A stretch of 64,000 nt of DNA from Comamonadaceae bacterium UBA4962 (GCA_002397315.1 DHAE01000004.1:62001-126000); one strand, 5' to 3'; positions 1-10,234 are shown, counted from the stretch's first letter. Program-made: numbers and translations. Notes: generated by a model from the sequence alone, not told the origin.

Positions 1-431
1 ACATCCATTGGGTGCTGGGCCTGCTGGTGGGCTTCCTGGTGCTGCCGCGGCTGCTCTGGCGGCTGCTGGACGTGCAGCCTGCCGATCCGCCGGGCCCGCC
101 GATCGAACATGCGCTCGCCCATGCCGCGCACTGGGGCCTGTACGGCCTGCTGATCGTGATGCCGCTCACCGGCTACCTCGGCACCGGGGCGCCGACGGAT
201 TTCGGGCTGTTCACCATCACCGGCTTCAACGACACGGCCCTGTTCGGCTGGATCGGCCGCACCTGGGGCGTGGGCTGGGAGGCCTTCGAGGCGCCGATCG
301 ATGCGGTGCACCATTTCATCGGCCAGTACGTGGCGTGGGCCGTAGTGCTGCTGCACGTGGCCGCGGCGCTCTACCACCACCGGGTGCGGCGCGACGGCGT
401 GCTGGCGCGCATGCTGCCGGGCGCGCGGTGA
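1..431 (+). CDS. Cytochrome b561 family protein, C-terminal part (5' end outside window)
   Basis: The frame is already open at base 3 (I-H-W-V-L-G-L...) and runs to a stop at 431, so only about the last 142 residues are present. Three hydrophobic stretches are visible (about residues 3-20, 45-62 and 110-127 of the fragment), with histidines in or next to them (HALAHAAHWGLY and AVHHFIGQYVAW), the usual b-type haem ligands in this family. The text RLLWRLLDVQP followed by a proline-rich loop matches the helix 2 to helix 3 passage of di-haem cytochrome b561 proteins. Such proteins are inner-membrane electron carriers, often linking quinol to periplasmic partners. The partner cannot be told from this fragment. 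Confidence 0.8.
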   Translation, partial: IHWVLGLLVGFLVLPRLLWRLLDVQPADPPGPPIEHALAHAAHWGLYGLLIVMPLTGYLGTGAPTDFGLFTITGFNDTALFGWIGRTWGVGWEAFEAPIDAVHHFIGQYVAWAVVLLHVAAALYHHRVRRDGVLARMLPGAR

Positions 432-566
432 ACGGCTAGACCCTGCGCCTTACGCAGCCCTGACGCGTCGACGGCGCCCAACGCCGCAGTGGGGCAATGG
501 ATTACAAAAGTTCACGTTTCCTCCCTGATTGGGTACAACGTGGCAAACACGTCGGAGGAGAGCGCT

Positions 567-1430
567 TTGGGTTTCAAGCAATGGGCAGCGGCTGCGCTGC
601 TGGCCTGCGCCATGGGTGCGCACGCCTACGAGCCCCAGGCGGGCACCTGGGTCGTCACTTCCGAGGTGAACGGCAAGCCCGGACGGGGCCTCTCGGTCGA
701 CGTGCAGAACGGCACGCTCGCGCTGCAGATGTACGCCTACGAGGGCAATGGGCAGCCCACCTTTTATCTGGCCGTGGGCCAGGTGTCCAACAACCGGGTC
801 ACGGCGCGCCTGAACCGCTACACCGGCGGACCTTATTTCGGCGGCCCGGCACAGTCCGGCAGCGAGGCCGGCAGCCCGGGCAACGTCAGCATCCGCTTCA
901 CGAGCGGCACCACCGGCTTCATCACCTTCCCGAACGAGCCGGAAAAAGCGATTTCCCGCTTCAACTTCGGCTATCCCCGCACGGCGCCCAGCCTCCTGGG
1001 CCTCTGGACCTTCACGTCGATCGGCTCCGAGGGCGTGCGCACCGACGCCGTCCAACTGAGCGGCTTCCTGCCGGCCACGCGTACCGGCAACGGCCTGGCC
1101 GTCAGCAGCGACAACCTCTTCGCGTGCGAGCACCAGGTGTCCGGCGAGCTGGCCGGCACGGTGCTGTGCGTGCGGGTCACGAGCGGCGGTTCGCTGCTGC
1201 GCGCCTATGCGATGAACTACAGCGTGAACGACGGCGAAGGCTACTCGCAAGGCGCTTCCAGCAATACCCAGCAGCTCATGGTGGCGCGCCGCGTGGCGAC
1301 GCTCCAGGGCGACGGCACGGGCATCGTCTACAAGGCGGCCGAAGAGGCTTCCACGCCGCCTTCGCCCTTGCTGCAGCAGGCCCTGCGCTCGCAGCTGGAG
1401 GCCGTGGCCCGCGAGGCCGCCGCGCCCTGA
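567..1430 (+). CDS. Secreted protein of unknown function
   Basis: I place the start at TTG 567 because GGAGGAG lies at 554-560, six bases before it, and the product then begins with a clean Sec signal peptide (LGFKQWAAAALLACAMGAHA, cleavage after AHA). An in-frame ATG at 489 would put 26 charged and polar residues in front of that signal and has no ribosome site. The mature protein of about 265 residues is rich in Gly, Ser, Thr and aromatic beta-type segments, with two cysteines (FACEHQ and VLCVRV) about 17 residues apart that could pair in the periplasm. I do not recognise the family. It stands alone between the cytochrome and an unrelated gene. Just upstream, ACGTG-N5-CACGT (538-552) is an inverted repeat overlapping the leader. 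Confidence 0.65.
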   Translation: MGFKQWAAAALLACAMGAHAYEPQAGTWVVTSEVNGKPGRGLSVDVQNGTLALQMYAYEGNGQPTFYLAVGQVSNNRVTARLNRYTGGPYFGGPAQSGSEAGSPGNVSIRFTSGTTGFITFPNEPEKAISRFNFGYPRTAPSLLGLWTFTSIGSEGVRTDAVQLSGFLPATRTGNGLAVSSDNLFACEHQVSGELAGTVLCVRVTSGGSLLRAYAMNYSVNDGEGYSQGASSNTQQLMVARRVATLQGDGTGIVYKAAEEASTPPSPLLQQALRSQLEAVAREAAAP

Positions 1431-1660
1431 ACGGGGCCAGGCCGCCCGGATGAGCGGCCCCTGCGGGCGTCGATGGCTGCGCTCCGGCCGCCCCGCACCG
1501 CAGGCGGCACCGATGGCCCGGCGCGGCATCGGAAAGTGCCCCGTTCCTCGCCGCGCGGCTGTTGCGCACGTTGGCGTTCACCGTGCGCCGGCGCAGAATC
1601 CCAGCCTGGCCGCCTGCGCACGGGTGTGCGTGCGCAGGGTGCAGCCGGGTCCGGAGTGCC

Positions 1661-2842
1661 ATGCCCCCTTCGTCCATCGATCCGCCCCGCCCACCGCAGG
1701 CGCCGCTGGCGCGCCTGCTGGCGGAGGCCGCGCTGCAGCGCCAGGGCATGCTGCTCGGCGCCGACCGTGCCGACGGCGCTGCACAACCCGCAGCAGGCAT
1801 GCCCCAGGGGCTTGCGTCCGCCCTTCCTCTACCGCAACCTTCCACCGATCGGGTGAGCGTATCGCCCGAAGCGCGGGCGCGGGCCAGTGCCCAGGAGGCG
1901 GCCGCCGGCCGGCCCGCTGCCGGGGCGCCCGGCGCAGCGGCACAGCCCGCGGCCGGTGCGGCCGGGGAGGCTGCCGGCCGGAGTGCTTCCGTACCAGGCC
2001 GCCCGCAGGCCGGGGCCCCGGCCGGCATGGCCCTGCCGTCGCCCGCGGCCAGCGCGGGCGCGGGGACCGTGGCGGAGGCCGGCGAGACCTGGCCGGCCGG
2101 CGGGGTCGCCGGCCCGATGCGCACGCTGCTCGGCCTGCTGGCGCACCGCCTGGGAGAAGGCGGCGCCGCGGCGGCCGTGCGCGTGGTGGCGGCACAGCCC
2201 TGGACCGCCGGGCTGGCCCAGGGCCTGCGCAATGCCCTGGCCGCGCAGGGCGGGGCGGCCGCGGCCCTGCAGACCTGGCGGGTGGGCCAGGGCAGCGTAC
2301 TGGCGCAGGACGGCGAGCGGGGATTCGCCTTCACGCTCCAGGTGCCCGCCGCCTGGGCGGAGCGCGGTGCGGCCGCCGCGGCATCGGCTGCGGGCGCCGC
2401 TGCCCCCTCCGCGGGTGCGCCCGGCGCGTCGGGCCCGCATGCCGCGGGCACCGCGGCGCCCTCGCTGGCGCTGCCGTTCCCGGGGCGGATGGGCCGGCTC
2501 GAGTCGGGCGTGTTCGCGCTCGTGCTGCAGCAGGGGGCCGGCGAAGCCGGCGCGGCGGGCCGCACCAGCGCCTTGCTGTCGTTGGAATTCCAGCCGCCGC
2601 CGCAGGCCGCGCTCTACGGCCGCGAGTGGATGCAGCAGGCGGCGCTGCGGGCCGATCCCTGGCTGCAGATGGCGGCGCTGCAGGCGGGAGGATGGCGCCC
2701 GGAGGACGAAGAGGCCGAGGCGGCCGCACGCCGGGGCGCACTGCCGCCCTGCGATCAGCCGGGCTGCCCCTACGAGGGCCGCGCGCCCTGCGAGCAGCCC
2801 TTCTGCCTCGCGCTGCGCGTCGAACCCCGCCGCCCGGCCTGA
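1661..2842 (+). CDS. Ala/Pro-rich hypothetical protein with Cys-rich tail
   Basis: Start ATG 1661 gives 393 residues. An earlier in-frame start at 1562 exists but adds an Arg/Trp-rich segment that looks non-coding. Residues about 1-150 and 245-275 are low-complexity Ala/Pro/Gly. Two folded-looking blocks remain: about 150-230 (MRTLLGLLAHRLGEGG... LQTWRVGQGSVLAQ) and about 275-345 (MGRLESGVFALVLQQ... LLSLEFQPPP). The last 35 residues contain C-D-Q-P-G-C-P-Y-E-G-R-A-P-C-E-Q-P-F-C, a four-cysteine knuckle that could bind zinc. The arrangement of an Ala/Pro linker plus a compact C-terminal domain recalls FliK-type hook-length proteins, but I see no motif that proves it and no flagellar neighbour. 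Function unknown. Confidence 0.55.
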   Translation: MPPSSIDPPRPPQAPLARLLAEAALQRQGMLLGADRADGAAQPAAGMPQGLASALPLPQPSTDRVSVSPEARARASAQEAAAGRPAAGAPGAAAQPAAGAAGEAAGRSASVPGRPQAGAPAGMALPSPAASAGAGTVAEAGETWPAGGVAGPMRTLLGLLAHRLGEGGAAAAVRVVAAQPWTAGLAQGLRNALAAQGGAAAALQTWRVGQGSVLAQDGERGFAFTLQVPAAWAERGAAAAASAAGAAAPSAGAPGASGPHAAGTAAPSLALPFPGRMGRLESGVFALVLQQGAGEAGAAGRTSALLSLEFQPPPQAALYGREWMQQAALRADPWLQMAALQAGGWRPEDEEAEAAARRGALPPCDQPGCPYEGRAPCEQPFCLALRVEPRRPA

Positions 2843-2882
2843 CCGGCCCCGCCCGCCGCAGCGCGGCACATCGCCATGCCAT

Positions 2883-2926
2883 GAAAGAAGCCGCCAGGCC
2901 CGGGTGGGGCGCTGGCGGCTTCTTTC
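2883..2926. terminator. Bidirectional intrinsic terminator
   Basis: A perfect 15-bp inverted repeat, GAAAGAAGCCGCCAG (2883-2897) and its complement (2912-2926), encloses a 14-nt loop. The outer ends of the stem give a T-rich run in each direction. It lies between two convergent genes, so it can end both. Confidence 0.85.
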
Positions 2927-2989
2927 TGCCGTGCGTGCCGGGTGGGTGCGCACGGCGGGGAGGGCATCGGTCTTGCCGGTGTCAGCGGA

Positions 2990-4291
<1,302 letters not shown>

Positions 4292-4425
4292 GAAGAGGTT
4301 CCTTGAAGGATCGGGGTCAGGAGACGGACTTTATGCCTCGGCCCCGGCACTGTCCAAGGCCGGAGCGTTACAGAATCATGCGTTTAATGCATAGTCTTCC
4401 CGCGCCGTTTCCCCGGCCTGCCGCC

Positions 4426-5307
4426 TCACTCCACCTTGAAGTGCGCCAGCGCCGGGTCGCCCTCGGGATAGCGCAGGTCCAGGTTCTGCAGCACCGCGCG
4501 CAGCACGGTGGCGATCATCAGGTTGCGGTGCGTCTTGGAGTTCGCCGGCACGATGGTCCACGGCGCCCAGGGCGTGTGGGTGGCCGGCAGCAGGGCCTCG
4601 TAGGCGCGCTGGTAGTCGTCCCACTGCTTGCGCGCCGCGATGTCGCCCATCTCGAACTTCCAGTGCTTGGCCGGGTCGTCGAGCCGCGCCTGCAGGCGCT
4701 CGCGCTGCTCATCCTTGCCGATGTGCAGCATGAACTTGACGATCACGGTGCCCGTCTCGGCCAGCATGCGCTCGAAGTCGTTGATGTGCGCCAGGCGCTG
4801 GGCATGCTGCTCGGGCGTGATCCAGCCCTGCACCACCGGCACCAGCACGTCTTCGTAGTGGCTGCGGTTGAAGACCACGGTCTCGCCGGCCGCGGGCACC
4901 TGGGCATGGATGCGCCAGAGGTAGTCGTGCGCGCGCTCGGTTTCGGTGGGGGCCTTCCAGCCCACGGCGCGCACGCCGAGCGGGCTGGTCTGGCCGAACA
5001 CGCCGCGCACGGTGCCGTCCTTGCCCGAGGTGTCGGTGCCCTGCAGCAGCACCAGCAGCTTGAAGCGGCGGTCGGCGTAGAACAGGTTCTGCAGGCCGTC
5101 CAGTTCGGCGGCCAGGTCCTGCACGGCGGCCTTGTCGGTGGCCTTGTCGCCGAGGGAGAAGGGCTTCTTGCCGGGATCGAATTCCGCCAGGGAGAAGGGC
5201 TTCGACTTGCTGCCGGCCTGGGGCTGCCAGCGGGACCAGCGTTCGGCCAGCGCCGGGTCGCGCACCTGGAACGCCCGGGCGGCGGGATGGAGGACGTCGT
5301 CGGACAT
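4426..5307 (-). CDS. ppk2: Polyphosphate kinase 2 family protein
   Basis: PPK2 enzymes move phosphate between polyphosphate and nucleotides (usually making NDP or NTP). The Walker A-like loop GTDTSGKDGT is at 90-99, and FNRSHYEDVLVPVV plus the lid segment with RLDDPAKHWKFEMGD are the family's further signatures. The length of 293 fits the single-domain class. I start at ATG 5305-5307, which has AGGAG nine bases upstream. A start 19 residues earlier would add an unconserved tail. Whether it belongs to PPK2 class I, II or III cannot be decided here. A hairpin at 5349-5379 lies just upstream. Confidence 0.92.
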   Translation of the reverse strand: MSDDVLHPAARAFQVRDPALAERWSRWQPQAGSKSKPFSLAEFDPGKKPFSLGDKATDKAAVQDLAAELDGLQNLFYADRRFKLLVLLQGTDTSGKDGTVRGVFGQTSPLGVRAVGWKAPTETERAHDYLWRIHAQVPAAGETVVFNRSHYEDVLVPVVQGWITPEQHAQRLAHINDFERMLAETGTVIVKFMLHIGKDEQRERLQARLDDPAKHWKFEMGDIAARKQWDDYQRAYEALLPATHTPWAPWTIVPANSKTHRNLMIATVLRAVLQNLDLRYPEGDPALAHFKVE

Positions 5308-5348
5308 GGGGAGGGCTCCTGTCTGCGGCGCGGCGCAAGGGAAGGCCG

Positions 5349-5379
5349 CGCTGCCGCTATGCATCTTATAGCGGCAGCG
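5349..5379. terminator. 12-bp hairpin between ppk2 and the TonB receptor
   Basis: CGCTGCCGCTAT (5349-5360) and its exact complement (5368-5379) flank a 7-nt loop. It sits downstream of the siderophore receptor and upstream of ppk2, so termination is the simplest role. Neither side has a good U-run, so it could instead be a protein site or an attenuating leader hairpin. Confidence 0.45.
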
Positions 5380-5418
5380 GTCCCCTTCTGCGGCGGCCGC
5401 GGCCCGGCCCGCCCGGTG

Positions 5419-7614
5419 TCAGAACTTCACCTGCACCCCCGCCACCACCTGCCGGCCCAGGCCCGGGATGACGGCGATGGCGTTCCACGACGCGGCGGCG
5501 TAGTGCTTGTCGAACAGGTTGTTCACGTCCAGCGTGAGCCGGGTGCGCGGGTCGATCTGCCAGTAGCCCGTGAGGCGCGCCGTGGTGTAGGCGGGCAGCC
5601 GGTAGGTGTCGGTGGCGGTGCCGGTGCGCTCGCCCACGTGCACCAGGCCCGCGCCCACGCCGTAGCGCCCGCCCGAGGCCAGGCGGTCTTCGCGGATGGC
5701 GAACACGCCGGCGCTCACGCGCGGGATGCCGAGCAGGCGCTTGCCCACCAGCGCGGGGTTGTTGTCGCGCAGCACCTCGGTGTCGGTGAAGGCCGCATTG
5801 GCCGTCAGGCGCCAGTGGGCATCCAGCCGGCCGGCCACGTCGGCCTCGATGCCGCGGCTGCGCACCTCGCCCGCCGCCACGCTGAAATTGCCGTTGGCGG
5901 GGTCGCGCGTGAGCACGTTGGTCTTGCGGATGTCGAACACCGCCACCGAGGCGTTCAGGCGCTGGTCGGGCGATTGCCACTTGGCGCCGGCCTCCCAGGC
6001 CTTGCCCTCCTGCGGGTCGAAGGCGTTGCCCGCGGCATCGGCTCCGGCGTTGGGGCGGAACGAGCGGCCGTAGGAGACGTAGACCGAGCTGTCCGGCGTG
6101 ACCATGTAGCTCAGGCCCACGCGCGGGGTGGCGGAGGAGTGCTGCTGGTTCTGGCGCGCGTTCGCCATCCAGTTCACGAAGTCCTGGTGGAACCGGTCGA
6201 AGCGCAGGCCGGCCATCAGCTTCCAGCGCGGCGTCAGGTCGATCTGGTCCTGCAGGAACAGGCCGGTGGCGCGCAGGCGGTCGTCCTGCAGGTAGCCCTG
6301 CACCAGCGGGCCGCGCGGCACGGTGCCGTAGACCGGGTCGTAGATGTCGATGGGGTACTTCTGCGCAGAGTAGCGGATGTCCTGCCCCATGTACAGGCGC
6401 CACGATTCCAGGCCCGCGAGCACCGTGTGGCGCAGGCCGCCCGTGCTGAACTTGCCCTCCACCTCGGCCTGCACCGACACGTCGCGCGAGGGCAGGGTGC
6501 GCCAGCTGTCGGTGCGCGCCAGCGTGCGGCCGTTGGCGGAGAGCAGCCCGATCTGGCCCGTGCCGAAGTCCACGGCATTGCCGTAGAGCTCGGTTTCGCG
6601 GTACGTGCCGCCCAGGCGCGTGCGCCAGCCGCCGCCCAGGTCGTGGTCCAGCGTGAGCTGGTGCGTGTCGCCGTTCACGTGCAGGTTGCCGCGGTCGGGC
6701 TCCTGCAGGAAGCGGTCGGCGGGCAGGGCGAGGGCGTTGCCGTTCACCTGCACCACGCCCCGGTCCAGCGGCGTGCGGATGCGGATGATTTCCGCCTCGT
6801 ACTGCAGCACGGTGTCGGCACCGATCGTCCAGGCGAAGGCCGGGGCGACCACGTACTTGCGGTTGTCCACCAGGTTCGTGCGGCTGGTGCCGTCCTCGGC
6901 CGCCACGTTCAGCCGGTAGGCGAGGTTCTGCGTGATCGGGCCGGTGGTGTCCAGCGTGGCGCGGCGCAGGCCCAGCGTGCCGATCTGCAGGCCGGCACTG
7001 TGCGCGGCGGTGAACTGCGGCTTCTTCGTGACCACGTTGAGCGTGCCGCCGGGCTCGCTGCTGCCGTAGAGTGCCGCGGCCGGGCCTTTCAGGAACTCCA
7101 CCCGCTCGATGGTGGCCGCATCGCGCTGCGGGCCGTAGCCGCGGCCGGAGGCGAAGCCGTTGAGCAGCGAGCCGCCTTCGGTGTTGCTGAAGCCGCGGAT
7201 CGCGTAGTTGTCCCAGGTGCCACCGAAATCGTTCATGCGGGTGACGCCGCTCACGAAGTCCACCGTGTCGGCCAGGCGCCGCGCGCCCAGGTCTTCGATG
7301 AGCTGGCGGGGCACCACGCGCACCGCCTGCGGGGTTTCGATGAGGGGCGTGTCCGTGCGCGTGGCGGCGGTGTTGCGCTGCGCGCCCTGGTATCCCTGCG
7401 CCCCATCGCCCGCGTCGCGCACCTGCACTTCCTGCAGGGTGGCCGTGGCCGGCGCTTGCGCGCCCGGGGCGGACGCCTCGGCAGGTGCAGGCGCGGGTGC
7501 GGTGGCGGACTGCGCCGCGGCGAGCCGCGCGGTGGACAGCACGCACAGCGTGATCAGGGAGAGGGCGAGACGCGGGCGGCGGCGCGACGGCGCCGTGGGC
7601 AGGGGCTGGGACAT
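5419..7614 (-). CDS. TonB-dependent siderophore receptor
   Basis: Outer-membrane 22-strand barrel with plug that imports ferric siderophores using TonB energy. The 731 residues start at ATG 7612-7614. Residues about 1-34 are a signal peptide (RRRPRLALSLITLCVLSTARLAAA). After a Pro/Ala spacer comes a plug beginning near LQEVQV and containing IETPQAVRVVPRQLIEDLGA, the siderophore-type plug text, then RVEFLKGPAAALYGSSEPGG. The C-terminus ends in V-Q-V-K-F, the aromatic ending needed for barrel assembly. There is no N-terminal STN signalling domain, so it is not a FecA-type transducer. Which siderophore is unknown. A Fur-like palindrome lies about 100 bp upstream. Confidence 0.92.
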   Translation of the reverse strand: MSQPLPTAPSRRRPRLALSLITLCVLSTARLAAAQSATAPAPAPAEASAPGAQAPATATLQEVQVRDAGDGAQGYQGAQRNTAATRTDTPLIETPQAVRVVPRQLIEDLGARRLADTVDFVSGVTRMNDFGGTWDNYAIRGFSNTEGGSLLNGFASGRGYGPQRDAATIERVEFLKGPAAALYGSSEPGGTLNVVTKKPQFTAAHSAGLQIGTLGLRRATLDTTGPITQNLAYRLNVAAEDGTSRTNLVDNRKYVVAPAFAWTIGADTVLQYEAEIIRIRTPLDRGVVQVNGNALALPADRFLQEPDRGNLHVNGDTHQLTLDHDLGGGWRTRLGGTYRETELYGNAVDFGTGQIGLLSANGRTLARTDSWRTLPSRDVSVQAEVEGKFSTGGLRHTVLAGLESWRLYMGQDIRYSAQKYPIDIYDPVYGTVPRGPLVQGYLQDDRLRATGLFLQDQIDLTPRWKLMAGLRFDRFHQDFVNWMANARQNQQHSSATPRVGLSYMVTPDSSVYVSYGRSFRPNAGADAAGNAFDPQEGKAWEAGAKWQSPDQRLNASVAVFDIRKTNVLTRDPANGNFSVAAGEVRSRGIEADVAGRLDAHWRLTANAAFTDTEVLRDNNPALVGKRLLGIPRVSAGVFAIREDRLASGGRYGVGAGLVHVGERTGTATDTYRLPAYTTARLTGYWQIDPRTRLTLDVNNLFDKHYAAASWNAIAVIPGLGRQVVAGVQVKF

Positions 7615-7716
7615 GTCGGAGCGTTGGGCGGTGGGTATCGGGCCAGGCAACGGGAGCGAGGGCGCTGCGGGATGCGGCGTCCGGGCTCGGCCGTCGCGGG
7701 CGGCATGATACATGCA

Positions 7717-7733
7717 ATGAGATTTATTCTCAT
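7717..7733 (-). promoter_or_regulatory. Fur-box-like operator
   Basis: ATGAGATTTATTCTCAT is a perfect inverted repeat (6 bp arms, 5-nt A/T centre) in an otherwise very GC-rich leader, 103 bp before the receptor start. The shape (ATGAGA ... TCTCAT around an A/T core) agrees with the beta-proteobacterial Fur site, and iron repression is expected for this receptor class. Confidence 0.75.
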
Positions 7734-7831
7734 CAATTGCCGGGCCGTCGTGGCGCCGATCCGTCACCTGCCGTGGGGCATCCGCCGTGCCTGCCCGGGG
7801 CACGGCGTGCCGTCTCCGGGGGCGCTTCAAC

Positions 7832-8278
7832 TCATTTCAGCGGGTTCTCCGGCTCCTTGCCGGCCAGCGCCTTGTCGTTGCGGCAGGTCGCCAGCGGCTG
7901 CGAGCGGGCCGAGACGATCTTCGCCACCTCCTGCGTGCCGGGGCGGGCGCTCATCTTCAGGCAGGCGCAGCCGTAGCCGGCGCTGCCGTTGCCGGTCTGC
8001 ACCCAGCGCGCGCTGGAGAACGCGGGCCACTTCCCTTCGGCCTGGTGGCCGCCCTGCTCCCCGACCGTCCATTCGCCGTCCTTGTCCACCAGGGTGGCGT
8101 TGCCCGGCGTGGGGTTGTCGAACCAGCCGCAGCGGTTCTGCGGCGCCGCCGTTGCCGCCGCGGTGGCATTCGGCGGGGCACCGGCGACCGCGAACTGGCA
8201 GGCGCCCGCCCACAGCAGGGCATGGACGAGGAGACGGGCGGGCCGGGCAACGAGGGCGGGTGTGCGGGATGGGGTCAT
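7832..8278 (-). CDS. DUF4087 secreted protein (possible immunity or inhibitor partner)
   Basis: 148 residues with an N-terminal signal segment (LLVHALLWAGACQFAVAG, about 16-33). The mature part shows both hallmarks I associate with DUF4087: R-C-G-W-F-D-N-P-T-P-G-N near 49-60 and G-Y-G-C-A-C-L near 101-107, giving at least four conserved cysteines suited to periplasmic disulfides. Its ATG overlaps the stop of the upstream GH19-like enzyme by four bases (ATGA, 8275-8278), so the two are translationally coupled. A cytoplasmic peptidoglycan-type hydrolase coupled to a small periplasmic protein is the usual layout of a secreted effector and its immunity protein. That role is an inference; the family itself is uncharacterised to my knowledge. 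Confidence 0.8.
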   Translation of the reverse strand: MTPSRTPALVARPARLLVHALLWAGACQFAVAGAPPNATAAATAAPQNRCGWFDNPTPGNATLVDKDGEWTVGEQGGHQAEGKWPAFSSARWVQTGNGSAGYGCACLKMSARPGTQEVAKIVSARSQPLATCRNDKALAGKEPENPLK

Positions 8279-9177
8279 GGCTGGGTCGCGGGAGTGGGGA
8301 CGTTGGCGGCTGGAACCGACTTCAAGAGAATGGCCTCGAATTTCCGGGCGATCGCGGCGATGTCTTCGGCATGGTCGCTGCCGTTGACCATCCTGCGGGC
8401 CGTCACGTAATCGGTCACGTCGCCCGCGAAGTACTGCGAGAACTTGCGGCCGTTCGCGAAGCCGGCACCCGTGCGCATGCCGTGCGACATCAGGGCATAG
8501 GCGACCTCCGGTGTCTTCACCAGATCCGGGTCGTTCAGCAGGGCGAGCCCGCGCCCGAGCGCCACGCCCGCCTTGGCATAGTTGGACCACCAGGTCAGCT
8601 GGACGTAGCCCCGGCCGTAGTAGGCGTGCTCGGCACCGTCGTCGGCGTCGTAGACCTTGCTCGCGGCGCCGCCGTCCTTCGTGCCCATGGCGGCGCCCTT
8701 GGTGAGCGGCGACACGTCGCCCGCGGCCGTGACCTTGAACTGGTCGCCGTCCTGCTCGGTGATGCGCACGGTGCCGTCCGGCATCGATTTGACCTTCACG
8801 GGTTCGTGGTACCGCCGGCCCTTGCCGTGGCCGATCTCGCTCACGGGCGCCATGGTCATCAGCCATTTCCGCTGCTTGAGGACCACCGGCTTCTTGTGCT
8901 TGTCCAGGATGGGCTGGCCCTTCTTGTTGGTCGCCACCTTGGTGATGGTCTGCGGCGAGGTGGTCTCCCACATCACGGTGGCCAGCATGTAGGCGGCCTG
9001 GCGCACGTCGTTGATCTGCGTGTCGCGCTCGATCATGCCGAGCAGGTTCAGCATGTCCGGGATGGCGGCGGCGCTGTAGCGGCCGCTCGTGCTGAACTGC
9101 TCGGTGAATTCTTCCTGGAAGACGATGCGGTTGTAGGGGCCGGTGTGGTGGTAGTTGGTTTTCTGCGGCGCTGGCAT
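8275..9177 (-). CDS. GH19-like (chitinase/lysozyme-fold) hydrolase, no signal peptide
   Basis: The 300 residues contain A-T-V-M-W-E-T-T-S-P, placing Glu71 where GH19 enzymes keep the catalytic acid, and Y-Y-G-R-G-Y-V-Q-L-T-W at 186-196, the classic GH19 substrate-groove motif. Between them sits an insertion of about 100 residues (80-182) with charged beta-type text that is not part of the usual core. There is no Sec or Tat signal, no holin or phage neighbour, and the next gene is a coupled secreted DUF4087 protein. Such enzymes cut chitin or peptidoglycan glycan strands. Lack of an export signal fits delivery by a contact-dependent secretion system or lysis. Substrate unproven. Confidence 0.78.
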   Translation of the reverse strand: MPAPQKTNYHHTGPYNRIVFQEEFTEQFSTSGRYSAAAIPDMLNLLGMIERDTQINDVRQAAYMLATVMWETTSPQTITKVATNKKGQPILDKHKKPVVLKQRKWLMTMAPVSEIGHGKGRRYHEPVKVKSMPDGTVRITEQDGDQFKVTAAGDVSPLTKGAAMGTKDGGAASKVYDADDGAEHAYYGRGYVQLTWWSNYAKAGVALGRGLALLNDPDLVKTPEVAYALMSHGMRTGAGFANGRKFSQYFAGDVTDYVTARRMVNGSDHAEDIAAIARKFEAILLKSVPAANVPTPATQP

Positions 9178-9298
9178 GGGGTCGGTAGCTTCATCCGTCG
9201 GGTCGGGGCCGCCAGTCTAGGGCGGCTGTGCGCGCAGCCGTTTTGCCGTTTGTAAGTTCTGCAAACCGATTCGTGCGGCCGGCCCGCGGCCGCCGGTG

Positions 9299-10210
9299 TC
9301 AGCCGTTCCGCTCCGCCGGGGGCCTGGCGGACTGGTGGAACCACTCCACGAAGCGCCGCGCGCCCAGGCCCTGCGACCGCTCCTTCGACCACACCACGTC
9401 CACCCACAGCTTCACGCCGTTGCTGAGGTTGTCGAACGGCATTTCGACCAGCGTGCCGGCATGGATGCGCGGCTCCACCAGCTCGCGCGGCTGCCAGCCC
9501 CAGCCCAGGCCGGCCTCGATCAGGCTCAGGGCGGCCAGATGGTTGTCGGTGCGCCAGTGGTGCCGCGCGAACACGAAGCGCGGATCGGTTTGCGCCAGGT
9601 CGCGCCCGGCCACCACGATCTGGCGCGTGGTGGTGAGGTGGGCCTCGCTGAGCGGTGCGCCCGCGGCGGCCTGCATCACCGGATGCTGCGGCGCGATGAC
9701 GGCCACCAGCGTGGCGCTGCCCACTTCCTGGAACCCTTCGCGCCCGTCCAGGCTGGAGCGCTCGAACACCAGGGCCAGCTGCGCACGCCCGGCATGCAGC
9801 AGCGCCATGGCGTCGGCCTGGGGGGCGGCCAGCACCTCCACCTGCAGTTGCGGGTAGTCGGCGGTGAGCGCGGCGAGCGCCCCGGTCCAGGGGCCGGCCA
9901 GCAACTCGGGCGCGATCGCGATGGTCAGGCGCTCCTCCAGCCCCTGCGTGAGCGCCAGCGCCTGCGCGTTCAATTGCCGCAGCTGCGCGCCCAGCAACCG
10001 CGCCTGCGGCTCCAGAGCGCGGGCCACGGGCGTGGGGCGGGGCTCGCGGCCGCTGCGGTCGAACAGTTGCACGTCCAGCTCGGCCTCCAGGTGGGCGATG
10101 GTCATGCTCACGGCCGAGGGCACGCGCGACAGCGCCCGCGCGGCGGCGGAGAACGAGCCATGGTCGAGCACGGCGAGGAAGACCTGCACGCTGTCGGAAG
10201 AAAAGGCCAT
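9299..10210 (-). CDS. LysR-family regulator of the divergent PACE exporter
   Basis: 303 residues: N-terminal winged helix (FLAVLDHGSFSAAARALSRVPSAVS, about 11-35; the family's helix-turn-helix), then a periplasmic-binding-fold effector domain from about 90. It is transcribed away from the PACE efflux gene with only 71 bp between them. A LysR regulator divergent from a PACE pump is the arrangement of aceR-aceI in Acinetobacter, where the regulator senses the exported compound. A 13-bp dyad lies just upstream of this start. Confidence 0.9.
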   Translation of the reverse strand: MAFSSDSVQVFLAVLDHGSFSAAARALSRVPSAVSMTIAHLEAELDVQLFDRSGREPRPTPVARALEPQARLLGAQLRQLNAQALALTQGLEERLTIAIAPELLAGPWTGALAALTADYPQLQVEVLAAPQADAMALLHAGRAQLALVFERSSLDGREGFQEVGSATLVAVIAPQHPVMQAAAGAPLSEAHLTTTRQIVVAGRDLAQTDPRFVFARHHWRTDNHLAALSLIEAGLGWGWQPRELVEPRIHAGTLVEMPFDNLSNGVKLWVDVVWSKERSQGLGARRFVEWFHQSARPPAERNG

Positions 10211-10221
10211 GCGGCGAAGTA

Positions 10222-10234
10222 TCAGTGAAACTGA
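10222..10234. promoter_or_regulatory. LysR binding-site candidate (T-N11-A dyad)
   Basis: TCAGTGAAACTGA is a perfect palindrome around GAA with the T-N11-A form of LysR sites. It is 12 bp from the regulator's start codon. A second, looser dyad GCTGA-N9-TCAGC (10240-10258) contains the AT-rich TATATAT that could serve as a -10 element for the pump gene. Confidence 0.6.
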
